Below are positions 1 to 4,984 of a stretch of DNA of 8,330 nucleotides, in pieces; the first letter of the stretch is position 1, and each line of letters begins with the position of its first letter. Made by a program: the position numbers and the translations under genes. Source of the DNA: Gracilimonas sp035704785 (GTDB lineage: Bacteria > Bacteroidota > Rhodothermia > Balneolales > Balneolaceae); NCBI RefSeq assembly GCF_035704785.1, contig NZ_DASSWP010000169.1:1-8330 (forward strand), written 5' to 3'. The notes beneath the pieces are model-generated. The model ran no database searches and was not told where the DNA came from. It was given only the letters and a program-made list of their open reading frames with translations.

Positions 1-22
1 TGAATGATGAATTTGACTTGCC

Positions 23-60
23 CTATAACGGATTGGCGCATAACCTGCGCACCGTTAGAC
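23..60 (+). other. attC-like recombination hairpin A (putative)
   Basis: CTATAAC at 23-29 and GTTAGAC at 54-60 sit in the places of the R'' and R' boxes of an integron attC site; GTTAGAC fits the GTTRRRY core consensus exactly, while CTATAAC fits RYYYAAC only partly. Between them the bases fold: TAACGG (26-31) pairs with CCGTTA (52-57) and GCGCA (36-40) pairs with TGCGC (46-50) around the loop TAACC, leaving ATTG unpaired on one side and A on the other. Two short stems separated by an asymmetric unpaired segment is the attC architecture. At under 40 bases it is shorter than most described attC sites, so it may be a degenerate site or an unrelated hairpin. Confidence 0.4.
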
Positions 61-95
61 ATTCTTAGACATTTTTTAGACGAAATTTAGACATT
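55..95 (+). repeat. Four phased TTAGAC repeats
   Basis: TTAGAC occurs at 55-60, 65-70, 77-82 and 87-92, spaced 10, 12 and 10 bases start to start; three copies extend to TTAGACATT and one reads TTAGACGAA. The near-helical spacing places the copies on about the same face of DNA. The first copy overlaps the R'-like box of the attC-like hairpin. Either a protein-binding array or local slippage duplication of the core site could produce this. Confidence 0.6.
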
Positions 96-104
96 GAACT
101 TTAA

Positions 105-151
105 CTAAAACAAAAAATCAAAAGTGCGTCAGGTTGATGCGCTTGTTATAG
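105..151 (+). other. attC-like recombination hairpin B (putative)
   Basis: GTGCGTCA (124-131) pairs with TGATGCGC (135-142) over eight pairs, two of them G-T, with loop GGT. Outside a ten-base one-sided bulge, AACAA (109-113) pairs with TTGTT (143-147). The 3' side ends in GTTATAG (145-151), which begins the inverted repeat that frames the following gene. The form (outer short stem, asymmetric unpaired bases, inner stem, tiny loop) is the same as in the hairpin at 23-60, although the sequence differs. If real, it is the site at which the 165-542 gene cassette is joined. Confidence 0.4.
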
Positions 152-554
152 CAACCGACATATTATGAGTGAATTTAGAAAATACAGACGAACAAATATA
201 GCAGAAATGAGAGAAGTAACTGAGGAGGATTTACATCCCATTAGGCTTCAAGAAACGGTATCAATATCGAAAGAAGATTTGAACGATGGCAGCCCTAAAA
301 TTGGAGATATGATTGCCCGTAACCCGAACAACCATAATGATAAGTGGCTTGTTGCCAAAGAATATTTTGAATCTAATTTTGAGCCTTTTGACCCAACAAA
401 AGCAGTTTCTCACGACCAGTTAAAAAACATTTTAGTGCATGATTGGGGAGAAGAAATTAATGGGCAATCTGTAATACACGAAGAAGATTTAGATGAAGTT
501 ATTTCGCTAATTAAGCATTTTTTAACAAGTAACGCTAATTAGGTTGCTATAACA
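144..554. repeat. 13-bp perfect inverted repeat framing the 165-542 gene
   Basis: TGTTATAGCAACC at 144-156 is the exact reverse complement of GGTTGCTATAACA at 542-554. The left copy lies 8 bases before the start codon and the right copy overlaps the last base of the stop codon. In integron cassettes the first bases of a cassette are complementary to the inverse core (R'') of its own attC at the other end, which would give exactly this arrangement. A small IR-bounded mobile unit (MITE-like) is the main alternative. Confidence 0.7.
165..542 (+). CDS. Small hypothetical protein, probable gene-cassette cargo
   Basis: The 125-residue product is acidic and soluble-looking, with no signal peptide or membrane segment. 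I do not recognise a named family. Visible blocks are a basic N-terminus (residues 4-10, FRKYRRT), an acidic stretch EVTEEDL (17-23), a central block SPKIGDMIARNP (43-54) followed by DKWLVAKEYFESNFEPF (59-75), and an acidic C-terminal helix-like segment around 104-120. The GDMIARNP...KWLVA pattern is reminiscent of small phage or cassette-borne hypothetical proteins, but that is only an impression. There is no Shine-Dalgarno before the ATG at 165. It is the only gene between the two halves of a 13-bp inverted repeat, its stop codon runs into the right half, and its base composition is clearly AT-richer than purB, all consistent with horizontal arrival as a single-gene cassette. Real gene: likely, because the frame is long and the protein-like composition is even; function unknown. 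Confidence 0.75.
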   Translation: MSEFRKYRRTNIAEMREVTEEDLHPIRLQETVSISKEDLNDGSPKIGDMIARNPNNHNDKWLVAKEYFESNFEPFDPTKAVSHDQLKNILVHDWGEEINGQSVIHEEDLDEVISLIKHFLTSNAN

Positions 555-585
555 TAATATTATACGAACAAGGGTTTTGTTAGCA
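542..585 (+). other. attC-like site C after the cassette gene (degenerate)
   Basis: CTATAAC (547-553) repeats the R''-like box seen at 23-29 and GTTAGCA (579-585) lies at the R'-like position; AACA (551-554) pairs with TGTT (578-581). Only a weak inner stem, AAC (567-569) with GTT (574-576), is visible, so the fold is poorer than at the two upstream sites. It follows the stop codon of the small gene directly, where a cassette's own attC would be. Confidence 0.3.
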
Positions 586-761
586 CGCGGCGGATAAAAT
601 CCGGGAATCATGCTTTAGACTCCTAATTCGCTGTTTTTTTAATGTTATCCGTCTAGTTAGTCGTATGAAGTCGCCGGATAATATCATTTTTTTTGTAAGG
701 AATTGCTTCCTCATCGCTCTAACAAGATAATACCATCAACTAAATAATCAATAGGTGATAA
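586..761. other. Non-coding spacer before the IS481-type element
   Basis: No convincing gene. It holds a small hairpin CGGAT (591-595) / ATCCG (599-603), further CGGATAA-type copies (TTATCCG at 645-651, CGGATAA at 675-681), a T-run at 687-694 followed by GTAAGGAATTG (695-705), and a short GGAA-TTGC-TTCC hairpin at 699-709. The segment 688-705 recurs in inverted orientation at 3135-3152, on the far side of the IS and the higBA pair. Confidence 0.5.
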
Positions 762-842
762 ATAGCATGACATAGTTGACACATTCTATAGCATAACATC
801 GTTTACACTTTTTAGTATACAACAGTTCTTTGACATAGTGAT
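762..842. repeat. Left end: three tandem transposase-site-like repeats
   Basis: A TGACATAGT-type core occurs three times in the same direction: within 762-786 (TGACATAGT at 768-776), within 787-813 (AACATCGTT-type variant), and within 824-842 (TGACATAGT at 831-839). The first two units are about 26 bases apart and share the pattern ATAGCAT, ACAT, GTT, ACAC at matching positions. The 787-813 unit matches the reverse complement of the right end (2120-2146) at 25 of 27 bases; the 762-782 unit matches it at 20 of 21; the 824-842 unit matches 2032-2050 perfectly in inverted orientation. Confidence 0.7.
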
Positions 843-853
843 TTTCTCGTAGT

Positions 854-876
854 GTTCATCCAAAAACCGGATGAAC
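854..876 (+). promoter_or_regulatory. Hairpin burying the transposase start codon
   Basis: GTTCATCC (854-861) is a perfect 8-bp partner for GGATGAAC (869-876) over a seven-base loop, and the ATG at 871-873 lies inside the 3' arm. No Shine-Dalgarno is present. In transcripts starting upstream of 854 the start codon would be paired. Sequestering the transposase start in read-through transcripts is a known control in IS10 and IS50, so the same role is plausible here; the similarity is in logic, not sequence. Confidence 0.55.
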
Positions 877-2025
877 GAATACGAGAAAAGAAAACAAGCA
901 ATTAATCGACATGAAGCGGGTGAGTCAGTCACTAGTATTGTGGGCTCGCTTGGAAAAAGTCGCCAATGGTTCTACAATTGGCTAAAACGTTATCAGGCTG
1001 CGGGTGGGGAAGGTAACTGGTTTAAAGACCAATCCAGGGCTCCAAAAACCACCCCAACCAAGGTATCGGGGTCGGTGGAGCAACAGGTCATTGATGCGCG
1101 CAAGCGCTTGGAGAAGCAGGGAATCGCTCAAACCGGAGCGATTGCCATTTCCTATGAGCTGCGCAACCAAGGTATTACCCCGCCTGAAGTCTGGACCATT
1201 AACCGGATTATTGCCCGTCATGGATTAACCAAGGACAAACCCCGACGGCGATCCAATAAGGAGTATCCAGAGTTGTTTGACCATACCCACCAGATGGATT
1301 TTGTTGGCCCGCGCTGGATTAAAGGCGATGGACGGTTTTACAGCGTAAACATCATCGACACGTGCTCGCGAACCTGTTTAGCCGTGCCGGTTCGCACCAA
1401 AGCCTCGTTGGGCATCGCCAGGGGTTTGGCCGAATTTTGGGCCAGACATGGAATGCCTGATGCCCTTCAAATGGATAACGAGTTAGCCTTTCGGGGCAGC
1501 AACCGCTATCCACGTAGCTTTGGCATTGTTGTTCGTTTTGCTCTGGCGTTAGGCATCGCTCCGGTATTTATTCCGGTGGGCGAGCCGTGGCGCAACGGGA
1601 TTATTGAACGATTCAATCATACCTATGACAAACGCTTCTTTCGATCCCAAATCTTTACCGGGTTTGAGCATTTGGGCCAGGCCTCACGTAAGTTTAGCCG
1701 CTTTCATAACAGCCATCATCGCTACAGCACATTGGGGCATAAAACCCCGGAACAAGCCACCCGGAAGTTGTTGCCACCCATGCTCTACGATAACCGGTTC
1801 AGTTTAGACGAGCGGATTCCTCTTGAAGAAGGCAGCATTTACTTTGTTCGCTTTATCCGAAGCGACTGTAAGCTTCATCTTCCCACCGAGTCCTTTCGAG
1901 TGGATCAGAATCTGAAGTATTCCTATGTGGTTGCTGAAATCAGCGTGGAAAACCACTGTTTGTTTGTCCAGCAAAACAACAAGGTGGTTCAAACATTTGA
2001 ATATCAAATGCCGGTTGATTGGTAG
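871..2025 (+). CDS. IS481-family transposase (DDE integrase-type)
   Basis: The 384-residue protein catalyses cut-and-paste or copy-type transposition of its own element through an RNase H-fold DDE core. An N-terminal helix-turn-helix spans about residues 8-45 (ESVTSIVGSLGKSRQWFYNW), followed by a basic linker (about 50-75 and 120-130) and the rve-type integrase core. The acidic triad is visible as D143 (HQMDFVG), D202 (LQMDNELAF) and E246 (NGIIERFNH), the last in the PWRNGIIERF context typical of IS481/IS3-like enzymes. A motif YSTLGHKTPEQ (285-295) and a C-terminal beta-rich tail (about 305-384) complete the IS481 layout. Length is normal and no frameshift is seen, so the enzyme looks intact. 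The ATG at 871 is chosen because it gives the full helix-turn-helix; it is enclosed in a hairpin and lacks a Shine-Dalgarno, which points to low expression. G+C is visibly higher than in the small gene at 165-542. Confidence 0.92.
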   Translation: MNEYEKRKQAINRHEAGESVTSIVGSLGKSRQWFYNWLKRYQAAGGEGNWFKDQSRAPKTTPTKVSGSVEQQVIDARKRLEKQGIAQTGAIAISYELRNQGITPPEVWTINRIIARHGLTKDKPRRRSNKEYPELFDHTHQMDFVGPRWIKGDGRFYSVNIIDTCSRTCLAVPVRTKASLGIARGLAEFWARHGMPDALQMDNELAFRGSNRYPRSFGIVVRFALALGIAPVFIPVGEPWRNGIIERFNHTYDKRFFRSQIFTGFEHLGQASRKFSRFHNSHHRYSTLGHKTPEQATRKLLPPMLYDNRFSLDERIPLEEGSIYFVRFIRSDCKLHLPTESFRVDQNLKYSYVVAEISVENHCLFVQQNNKVVQTFEYQMPVDW

Positions 2026-2031
2026 CTTGTT

Positions 2032-2146
2032 ATCACTATGTCAAAGAACTTGTGCTATGAAATTGACCCTTAAGCGCCCCCTGCAGGGGGTCGGGGCTTC
2101 GCCCCGCTCTTAACAGTCAAAAAAGTGTCAACTATGTTATGCTATA
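2032..2146. repeat. Right end: two inverted partners of the left-end repeats
   Basis: 2032-2050 is the perfect 19-bp reverse complement of 824-842, and 2120-2146 is the reverse complement of the left-end units (25 of 27 against 787-813; 20 of 21 against 762-782 within 2125-2145). The two right-end sites are about 75 bases apart and a GC-rich folded segment lies between them. Which pair the transposase actually cuts cannot be decided from one copy. Confidence 0.7.
2063..2120. other. GC-rich three-way-junction structure inside the IS right end
   Basis: Nested inverted repeats: TTGAC (2063-2067) with GTCAA (2116-2120), then TTAAG (2070-2074) with CTTAA (2109-2113), enclosing two adjacent hairpins: CCCCC-TGCA-GGGGG (2077-2090) and CGGGGC-TTC-GCCCCG (2092-2106). 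The fold has one basal stem and two arms. No T-run follows the structure on either strand, so it is not a textbook intrinsic terminator. It may still block read-through, or be a palindromic DNA element in its own right. Confidence 0.6.
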
Positions 2147-2521
2147 CAACAGGTAATGCTTATTCAAAGCTTCCTGTTGAATTTTGAAGTGATCTGCAAA
2201 TTTTCGAATGACATTTTTGGACATCCGTTTCTTATAATTCAGGATCTCAGAGATATAGCTTTTCCCTACCTCTGCAATCTTTGCAAGATCGTTTTGTGAT
2301 AACTCGTGGTCTTCCATTAAGGATTTAATGAGTTCTACAGGGTTCATTTCGGGAATAGAACGGTGCTCATCATCCCAAGCTTTGATGAGTAAATGCAATA
2401 ATTCATACTCATCCACGGCACCCTCATTTTCCAGGCCGGATAAAACTAATTCTTCAAGTCGGTTGCAGTATTCGTAATACTGCCCATCATCTTTAATGAC
2501 GGTATATTTTAATTCAGACAT
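2132..2521 (-). CDS. higA: HigA-type antitoxin, XRE helix-turn-helix
   Basis: This 129-residue protein is expected to bind and neutralise the HigB-type toxin encoded just upstream and to repress their shared promoter. The N-terminal half (about 1-55, starting SELKYTVIK, rich in acidic residues and helices) is the usual toxin-contacting part; a Cro/C1-type helix-turn-helix covers about 62-118, with NPVELIKSLMEDHELSQNDLA leading into the recognition segment VGKSYISEILNYKK (85-98). The ATG follows a good GGAG Shine-Dalgarno (complement of 2529-2532) 7 bases away, and the gene starts 20 bases after the higB stop, so the two are one operon. The last residues (LLYSIT) are read from the terminal repeat of the neighbouring IS481-type element, so the native C-terminus has probably been replaced. 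The helix-turn-helix is untouched, so the protein may still work. Confidence 0.85.
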   Translation of the reverse strand: MSELKYTVIKDDGQYYEYCNRLEELVLSGLENEGAVDEYELLHLLIKAWDDEHRSIPEMNPVELIKSLMEDHELSQNDLAKIAEVGKSYISEILNYKKRMSKNVIRKFADHFKIQQEALNKHYLLYSIT

Positions 2522-2541
2522 TTTCTTTCTCCATTCTAGTA

Positions 2542-2847
2542 CTAAAACTCATCAAAAGTGTCTTGTTCTCCTTTTTTACACAACTTATCATATTCAGCGT
2601 GTGTCCCTATCCATTTAATAAAAAGTGTAACGGTATCTATTCGTGCGCTAAAATAATATTCACATAACACTCTGTTGCTGCCTCCGCCTAATAAACTTGC
2701 GCTGGCAAAAGTAGCTTTTATATCTGTGGGCTTCCCCCAATCTGCATGTTCTACCTTGTATATCCATTCTTCAAATGAAGAAAGGGAAGCCGCATGCTTC
2801 TCAGCATACGCTAATGCGGTTTTTGCTTTTATCAGGTTAACTTTCAT
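2542..2847 (-). CDS. higB: HigB-type toxin, RelE-superfamily mRNA interferase
   Basis: The 101-residue product matches the HigB_toxin family: these ribosome-associated RelE-like endonucleases cleave mRNA during translation and are held inactive by HigA. Family landmarks are visible: TDIKATFASASLLGGGSNRVLCEY (about 41-64; compare the family motif DIKxxF...ADxLxxxRxVF.I with its arginine in NRV), and the C-terminal VTLFIKWIGTHAEYDKLCK (about 73-91), where IGTHAEYDK is a hallmark. A helical N-terminal half (1-35) precedes them. Length is usual for the family and there is no break. Toxin first, antitoxin second, 20 bases apart on the same strand, is the order characteristic of higBA and opposite to most other type II modules. 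No clear Shine-Dalgarno precedes the ATG; the leader is AT-rich. An imperfect palindrome 28 bases upstream is the likely HigA operator. Confidence 0.85.
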   Translation of the reverse strand: MKVNLIKAKTALAYAEKHAASLSSFEEWIYKVEHADWGKPTDIKATFASASLLGGGSNRVLCEYYFSARIDTVTLFIKWIGTHAEYDKLCKKGEQDTFDEF

Positions 2848-2875
2848 TTAATAAACGTTTCTAAACTACAAAAAA

Positions 2876-2892
2876 GTTCGCTAATTGCGAAC
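2876..2892 (-). promoter_or_regulatory. Candidate HigA operator upstream of higB
   Basis: GTTCGC (2876-2881) and GCGAAC (2887-2892) form a perfect 6-bp inverted repeat with the five-base spacer TAATT, centred about 37 bases upstream of the higB start codon. Read on the minus strand it is followed by an AT-rich leader with TAGTTTAG, which resembles the TAnnTTTG promoter element of Bacteroidota. A dyad of this size overlapping the promoter is what HigA-family repressors bind. Confidence 0.5.
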
Positions 2893-3188
2893 ATGTATGA
2901 TTTATATTTATTAACTACACTGAGGGTAAATTTTCCCTTTTTCTGGTTTTCCAGTATAAAGACAAAAACCATTATTCCAATTAGTTGTCCGAGTTCAGTT
3001 GGGATTTTAATGTATTATGAACATTTAATTACCGCTTTTGGGGCGTTCTTCTTTGCGGACATACCGGTACAGTCTTCACTGATTATATTTTATGTATGAA
3101 ATATGTGTTTTGAAGTATAGGTAATACTTCAAAACAATTCCTTACAAAAAAATTTCAAAAAGTTGAAAGAGGCGCTATAAAGTGACTT
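2893..3188. other. Non-coding spacer between the two toxin-antitoxin modules
   Basis: No supported gene. A 68-codon plus-strand frame here has no ribosome site and an unconvincing hydrophobic composition. The stretch is AT-rich and ends in a strong hairpin (3107-3135) and the inverted copy (3135-3152) of the T-run plus GTAAGGAATTG segment found at 688-705. Confidence 0.5.
3107..3135 (-). terminator. 12-bp hairpin, possible transcription terminator after hipA
   Basis: GTTTTGAAGTAT (3107-3118) pairs perfectly with ATACTTCAAAAC (3124-3135) around loop AGGTA, 54 bases beyond the hipA stop codon. On the minus strand only a modest T-containing tail follows (ATATTTC), so termination efficiency is uncertain. 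The run of A at 3146-3152 precedes the hairpin on the opposite strand rather than following it. Confidence 0.4.
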
Positions 3189-4496
3189 TTAACTAAGTCT
3201 CACCAACGTTTCCCCAATTGCATCTCTGAGTTTAGTATCCACACCAGGCTCTTTTGCATATTGATCCCACTTCATGACCACATCATTTACCTGATCAATG
3301 ATAGCCCCTGCTTTTTTGATGTTCATGGACTTGGCTACCGATAGCAGATCCTCTCTCGTGATCTCTTTCCTCTTTCCGTTTATGCTCAGGGAATGCTGAC
3401 TTACCCACTCGCTTCCCGGTCGGTAGGCATGGCATAGATCGTAGGCCGGAGCAAGCTCCCATTTTCCGCCTTCTTTCAGACGAAAAGAAAAGTTCTTGGT
3501 ATGGTCATCACAATTGCGGGCTGCTACATTAAAGACCATACGCCGGAACATCTGCTCGGCTTCGGGATAGGTCAGGCGTAATTCCCGCATGGTTTGGAAA
3601 AGCTGTTCATAGCTAAAGCTGAGTACATCGTTGAAATCGAAATGCTTGATGGCGCATAAGGTTTGAATGTGATGCTTGGTTTCTGTTCCTTCCCTGTCAA
3701 ATCGTTTGGTCATAAAATGCGCCCGGCCGTTTTCTTCCAATAGCCTGGATGGCATCATTTCGATCCCGCAGTCTTTGGCCATCAGGTAGTAAGCCATTTC
3801 AACCCGGCCGTACCCCTGCGTTTTACCCAACTGCACATCACTAACCCCATCCAGCTTTATAAGCCAGTGATCAAATCCTTTGGGAGCTTTGGTTTGACCC
3901 GATCGTACCTCCCTTGTTTTTTCATTGTAGGCGATCACCGCTTTTGGCCTTGCCCCACCGGCTGAGGTACCGATCCTCAATATCTGCCGGATTCCCTGTT
4001 CCTCTTCCTTATCGAGTTGGGTGGAGAAATTTTCCTTCTTCGACAGCATCTCGCTTGCCAGCTGCACGAGGCTTTCCACTTCAATGCTGAACGTCTGTTT
4101 ATTCCCCTGAAGCTGAGCCGGTTCGAATTCCAGCGCTCCCATCCCCCGCTTTCCTATGAAGCATAATTTCTCAACGGGATTCATGCTGTCCTGAGGACGG
4201 CCTTGCTGTGCCAGCCACACATTGATGAGCTGATTTCCATAGTTGTCGGGCAGGGAGTCGGCCAGCAAACCGGGCAATCCTTTGAAAGCATCCAGATCCG
4301 AATTTTCTTTTTTCCTGATGTTGGGAAAGGTGAAGATGTTTCTCCCGCCGTCAATGGGCATAGTCAACGGAGCAAGATCGGCCCCTGAATTTTTGAACGA
4401 CGGATCGAATTCAAAGGAGGCCAGGCCACGACTCTGATCCCACGCTACCGCCCCTACGGTTCTGCCCCATATGTTTACAAAGGCTGTTGTGATCAT
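3189..4496 (-). CDS. hipA: HipA-type serine/threonine kinase toxin
   Basis: The 435-residue protein belongs to the HipA family, whose best-known member phosphorylates glutamyl-tRNA synthetase and causes growth arrest and persistence; the target here is not known. An N-terminal HipA domain (about 1-115, VNIWGRTVGAVAW at 7-19 and GLPGLLADSLPDNYGN at 73-88) precedes the kinase-like C-terminal domain. Kinase landmarks: glycine-rich GTSAGGARPKA (176-186), the ATP-contacting lysine in WLIKLDG (K214), the catalytic loop RNCDDHTKNFS (327-337, likely D330 and N335) and the metal-binding aspartate in PAYDL (D353). Length equals full-length E. coli HipA, so it is not the split HipS/HipT form. Its ATG shares one base with the hipB stop (TAATG), implying translational coupling, and AGGAAA inside hipB (complement of 4507-4512) can serve as Shine-Dalgarno. 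No frameshift or lost catalytic residue is seen. Confidence 0.92.
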   Translation of the reverse strand: MITTAFVNIWGRTVGAVAWDQSRGLASFEFDPSFKNSGADLAPLTMPIDGGRNIFTFPNIRKKENSDLDAFKGLPGLLADSLPDNYGNQLINVWLAQQGRPQDSMNPVEKLCFIGKRGMGALEFEPAQLQGNKQTFSIEVESLVQLASEMLSKKENFSTQLDKEEEQGIRQILRIGTSAGGARPKAVIAYNEKTREVRSGQTKAPKGFDHWLIKLDGVSDVQLGKTQGYGRVEMAYYLMAKDCGIEMMPSRLLEENGRAHFMTKRFDREGTETKHHIQTLCAIKHFDFNDVLSFSYEQLFQTMRELRLTYPEAEQMFRRMVFNVAARNCDDHTKNFSFRLKEGGKWELAPAYDLCHAYRPGSEWVSQHSLSINGKRKEITREDLLSVAKSMNIKKAGAIIDQVNDVVMKWDQYAKEPGVDTKLRDAIGETLVRLS

Positions 4497-4843
4497 TACC
4501 AGTCACTTTCCTGGGTTTCCGATCGTTTGCTTCCGGAAGCCCTCTTTCGTTTTTGTTGTTCTTTCTTGGCCAGTGCAATGGGACTGGTGACTTCTTCGAC
4601 CTGAAAAGCATCCAGATGTTCCAATAATCCCAACACTCTTAAAACCTGAAGGAAGGTTCCCAGAGTCACCGTCTCTCCCCGCTCCAGCAAGCTCAGGGTA
4701 GAACGGCTTATACCGGCCTCTTTGGCTAATTCCTCCTGAGTTTTGTTCTGCTCCAGCCGATGATGCTTTACAAACTCCCCCAGCTGTTTGATCACCGCCT
4801 GATCGCTCATGGAATACCAATTTGTGTATGAATTATCACTCAT
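4496..4843 (-). CDS. hipB: HipB-type antitoxin, XRE helix-turn-helix
   Basis: This 115-residue DNA-binding protein is the expected partner and repressor for HipA. A Cro/C1-type helix-turn-helix spans about residues 18-75: LGEFVKHHRLEQNKTQEELA, then AGISRSTLSLLERGE (43-57) with the recognition helix at about 46-55, then TLGTFLQVLRVLGLL (60-74). A lysine/arginine-rich tail follows (KKEQQKRKRASGSKR, 93-107) and ends in an acidic, Trp-terminated segment; in HipB proteins the flexible C-terminus ending in Trp is important for stability and HipA contact, so the terminal ESDW is notable. It lies directly upstream of hipA with a one-base overlap. The ATG at 4843 gives eleven residues before the next Met (Met12); that internal start is possible because no strong Shine-Dalgarno marks either. 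Upstream lie GAATG-containing palindromes that look like its operators. Confidence 0.9.
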   Translation of the reverse strand: MSDNSYTNWYSMSDQAVIKQLGEFVKHHRLEQNKTQEELAKEAGISRSTLSLLERGETVTLGTFLQVLRVLGLLEHLDAFQVEEVTSPIALAKKEQQKRKRASGSKRSETQESDW

Positions 4844-4864
4844 AACGATCTTTTATTTGCATTA

Positions 4865-4884
4865 GTGAATGAATTACCATTCAC
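4865..4884 (-). promoter_or_regulatory. Candidate HipB operator O1
   Basis: GTGAATG (4865-4871) and CATTCAC (4878-4884) form a perfect 7-bp inverted repeat with a six-base spacer, starting 22 bases before the hipB start codon. Position and half-site spacing suit autorepression by a dimeric XRE repressor. Confidence 0.6.
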
Positions 4885-4921
4885 AATATACACAATATTC
4901 AAACAAATATCTGTATTATAT

Positions 4922-4960
4922 TTCATTCATTAATGTAGTTTTAACATCCTAATGAATGAA
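4922..4960 (-). promoter_or_regulatory. Candidate HipB operator O2 (long dyad)
   Basis: TTCATTCATTA (4922-4932) is the exact reverse complement of TAATGAATGAA (4950-4960), with 17 bases between. The half-site TGAATGAA is also present at 4866-4873, so the same sequence element occurs at least three times in the 100 bases before hipB. The AT-rich DNA between O1 and O2 (4885-4921) is where the hipBA promoter should lie, though I cannot place -10 and -35 boxes with certainty. Confidence 0.55.
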
Positions 4961-4984
4961 TACTCATACATTCTATAAACACTC

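Larger units (their letters stand above)
762..2145 (+). mobile_element. IS481-family insertion sequence
   Basis: A single transposase gene (871-2025) lies between layered inverted repeats. The outermost pair is 762-782 against 2125-2145 (21 bp, one mismatch); an inner pair is 824-842 against 2032-2050 (19 bp, perfect). Taken from the outer pair the element is 1384 bp; from the inner pair it is 1227 bp, nearer to the usual IS481-family size. No clean target duplication flanks the outer pair. TATACAACAG occurs directly repeated at 816-825 and 2143-2152, next to the inner left repeat and the outer right repeat, and could mark a duplicated target if the true ends are those two. The boundaries therefore stay uncertain, while family membership rests firmly on the transposase. 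Confidence 0.75.

Noticed and set aside
3..68. Open frame entering from the window edge (NDEFDLPYNGLAHNLRTVRHS, stop at 66-68)
   Set aside because: Too short to judge, and its second half is simply the translation of the attC-like hairpin. It could be the tail of an upstream cassette gene, but nothing confirms it.
2063..2120. Intrinsic terminator for the IS481 transposase
   Set aside because: The fold is strong but no T-run follows it on the plus strand (A-rich instead), and on the minus strand the T-run precedes it.
2893..3099. 68-codon plus-strand frame between the toxin-antitoxin modules
   Set aside because: No ribosome-binding site, starts at the edge of the operator palindrome, and has the hydrophobic bias expected of random AT-rich sequence with no recognisable motif.
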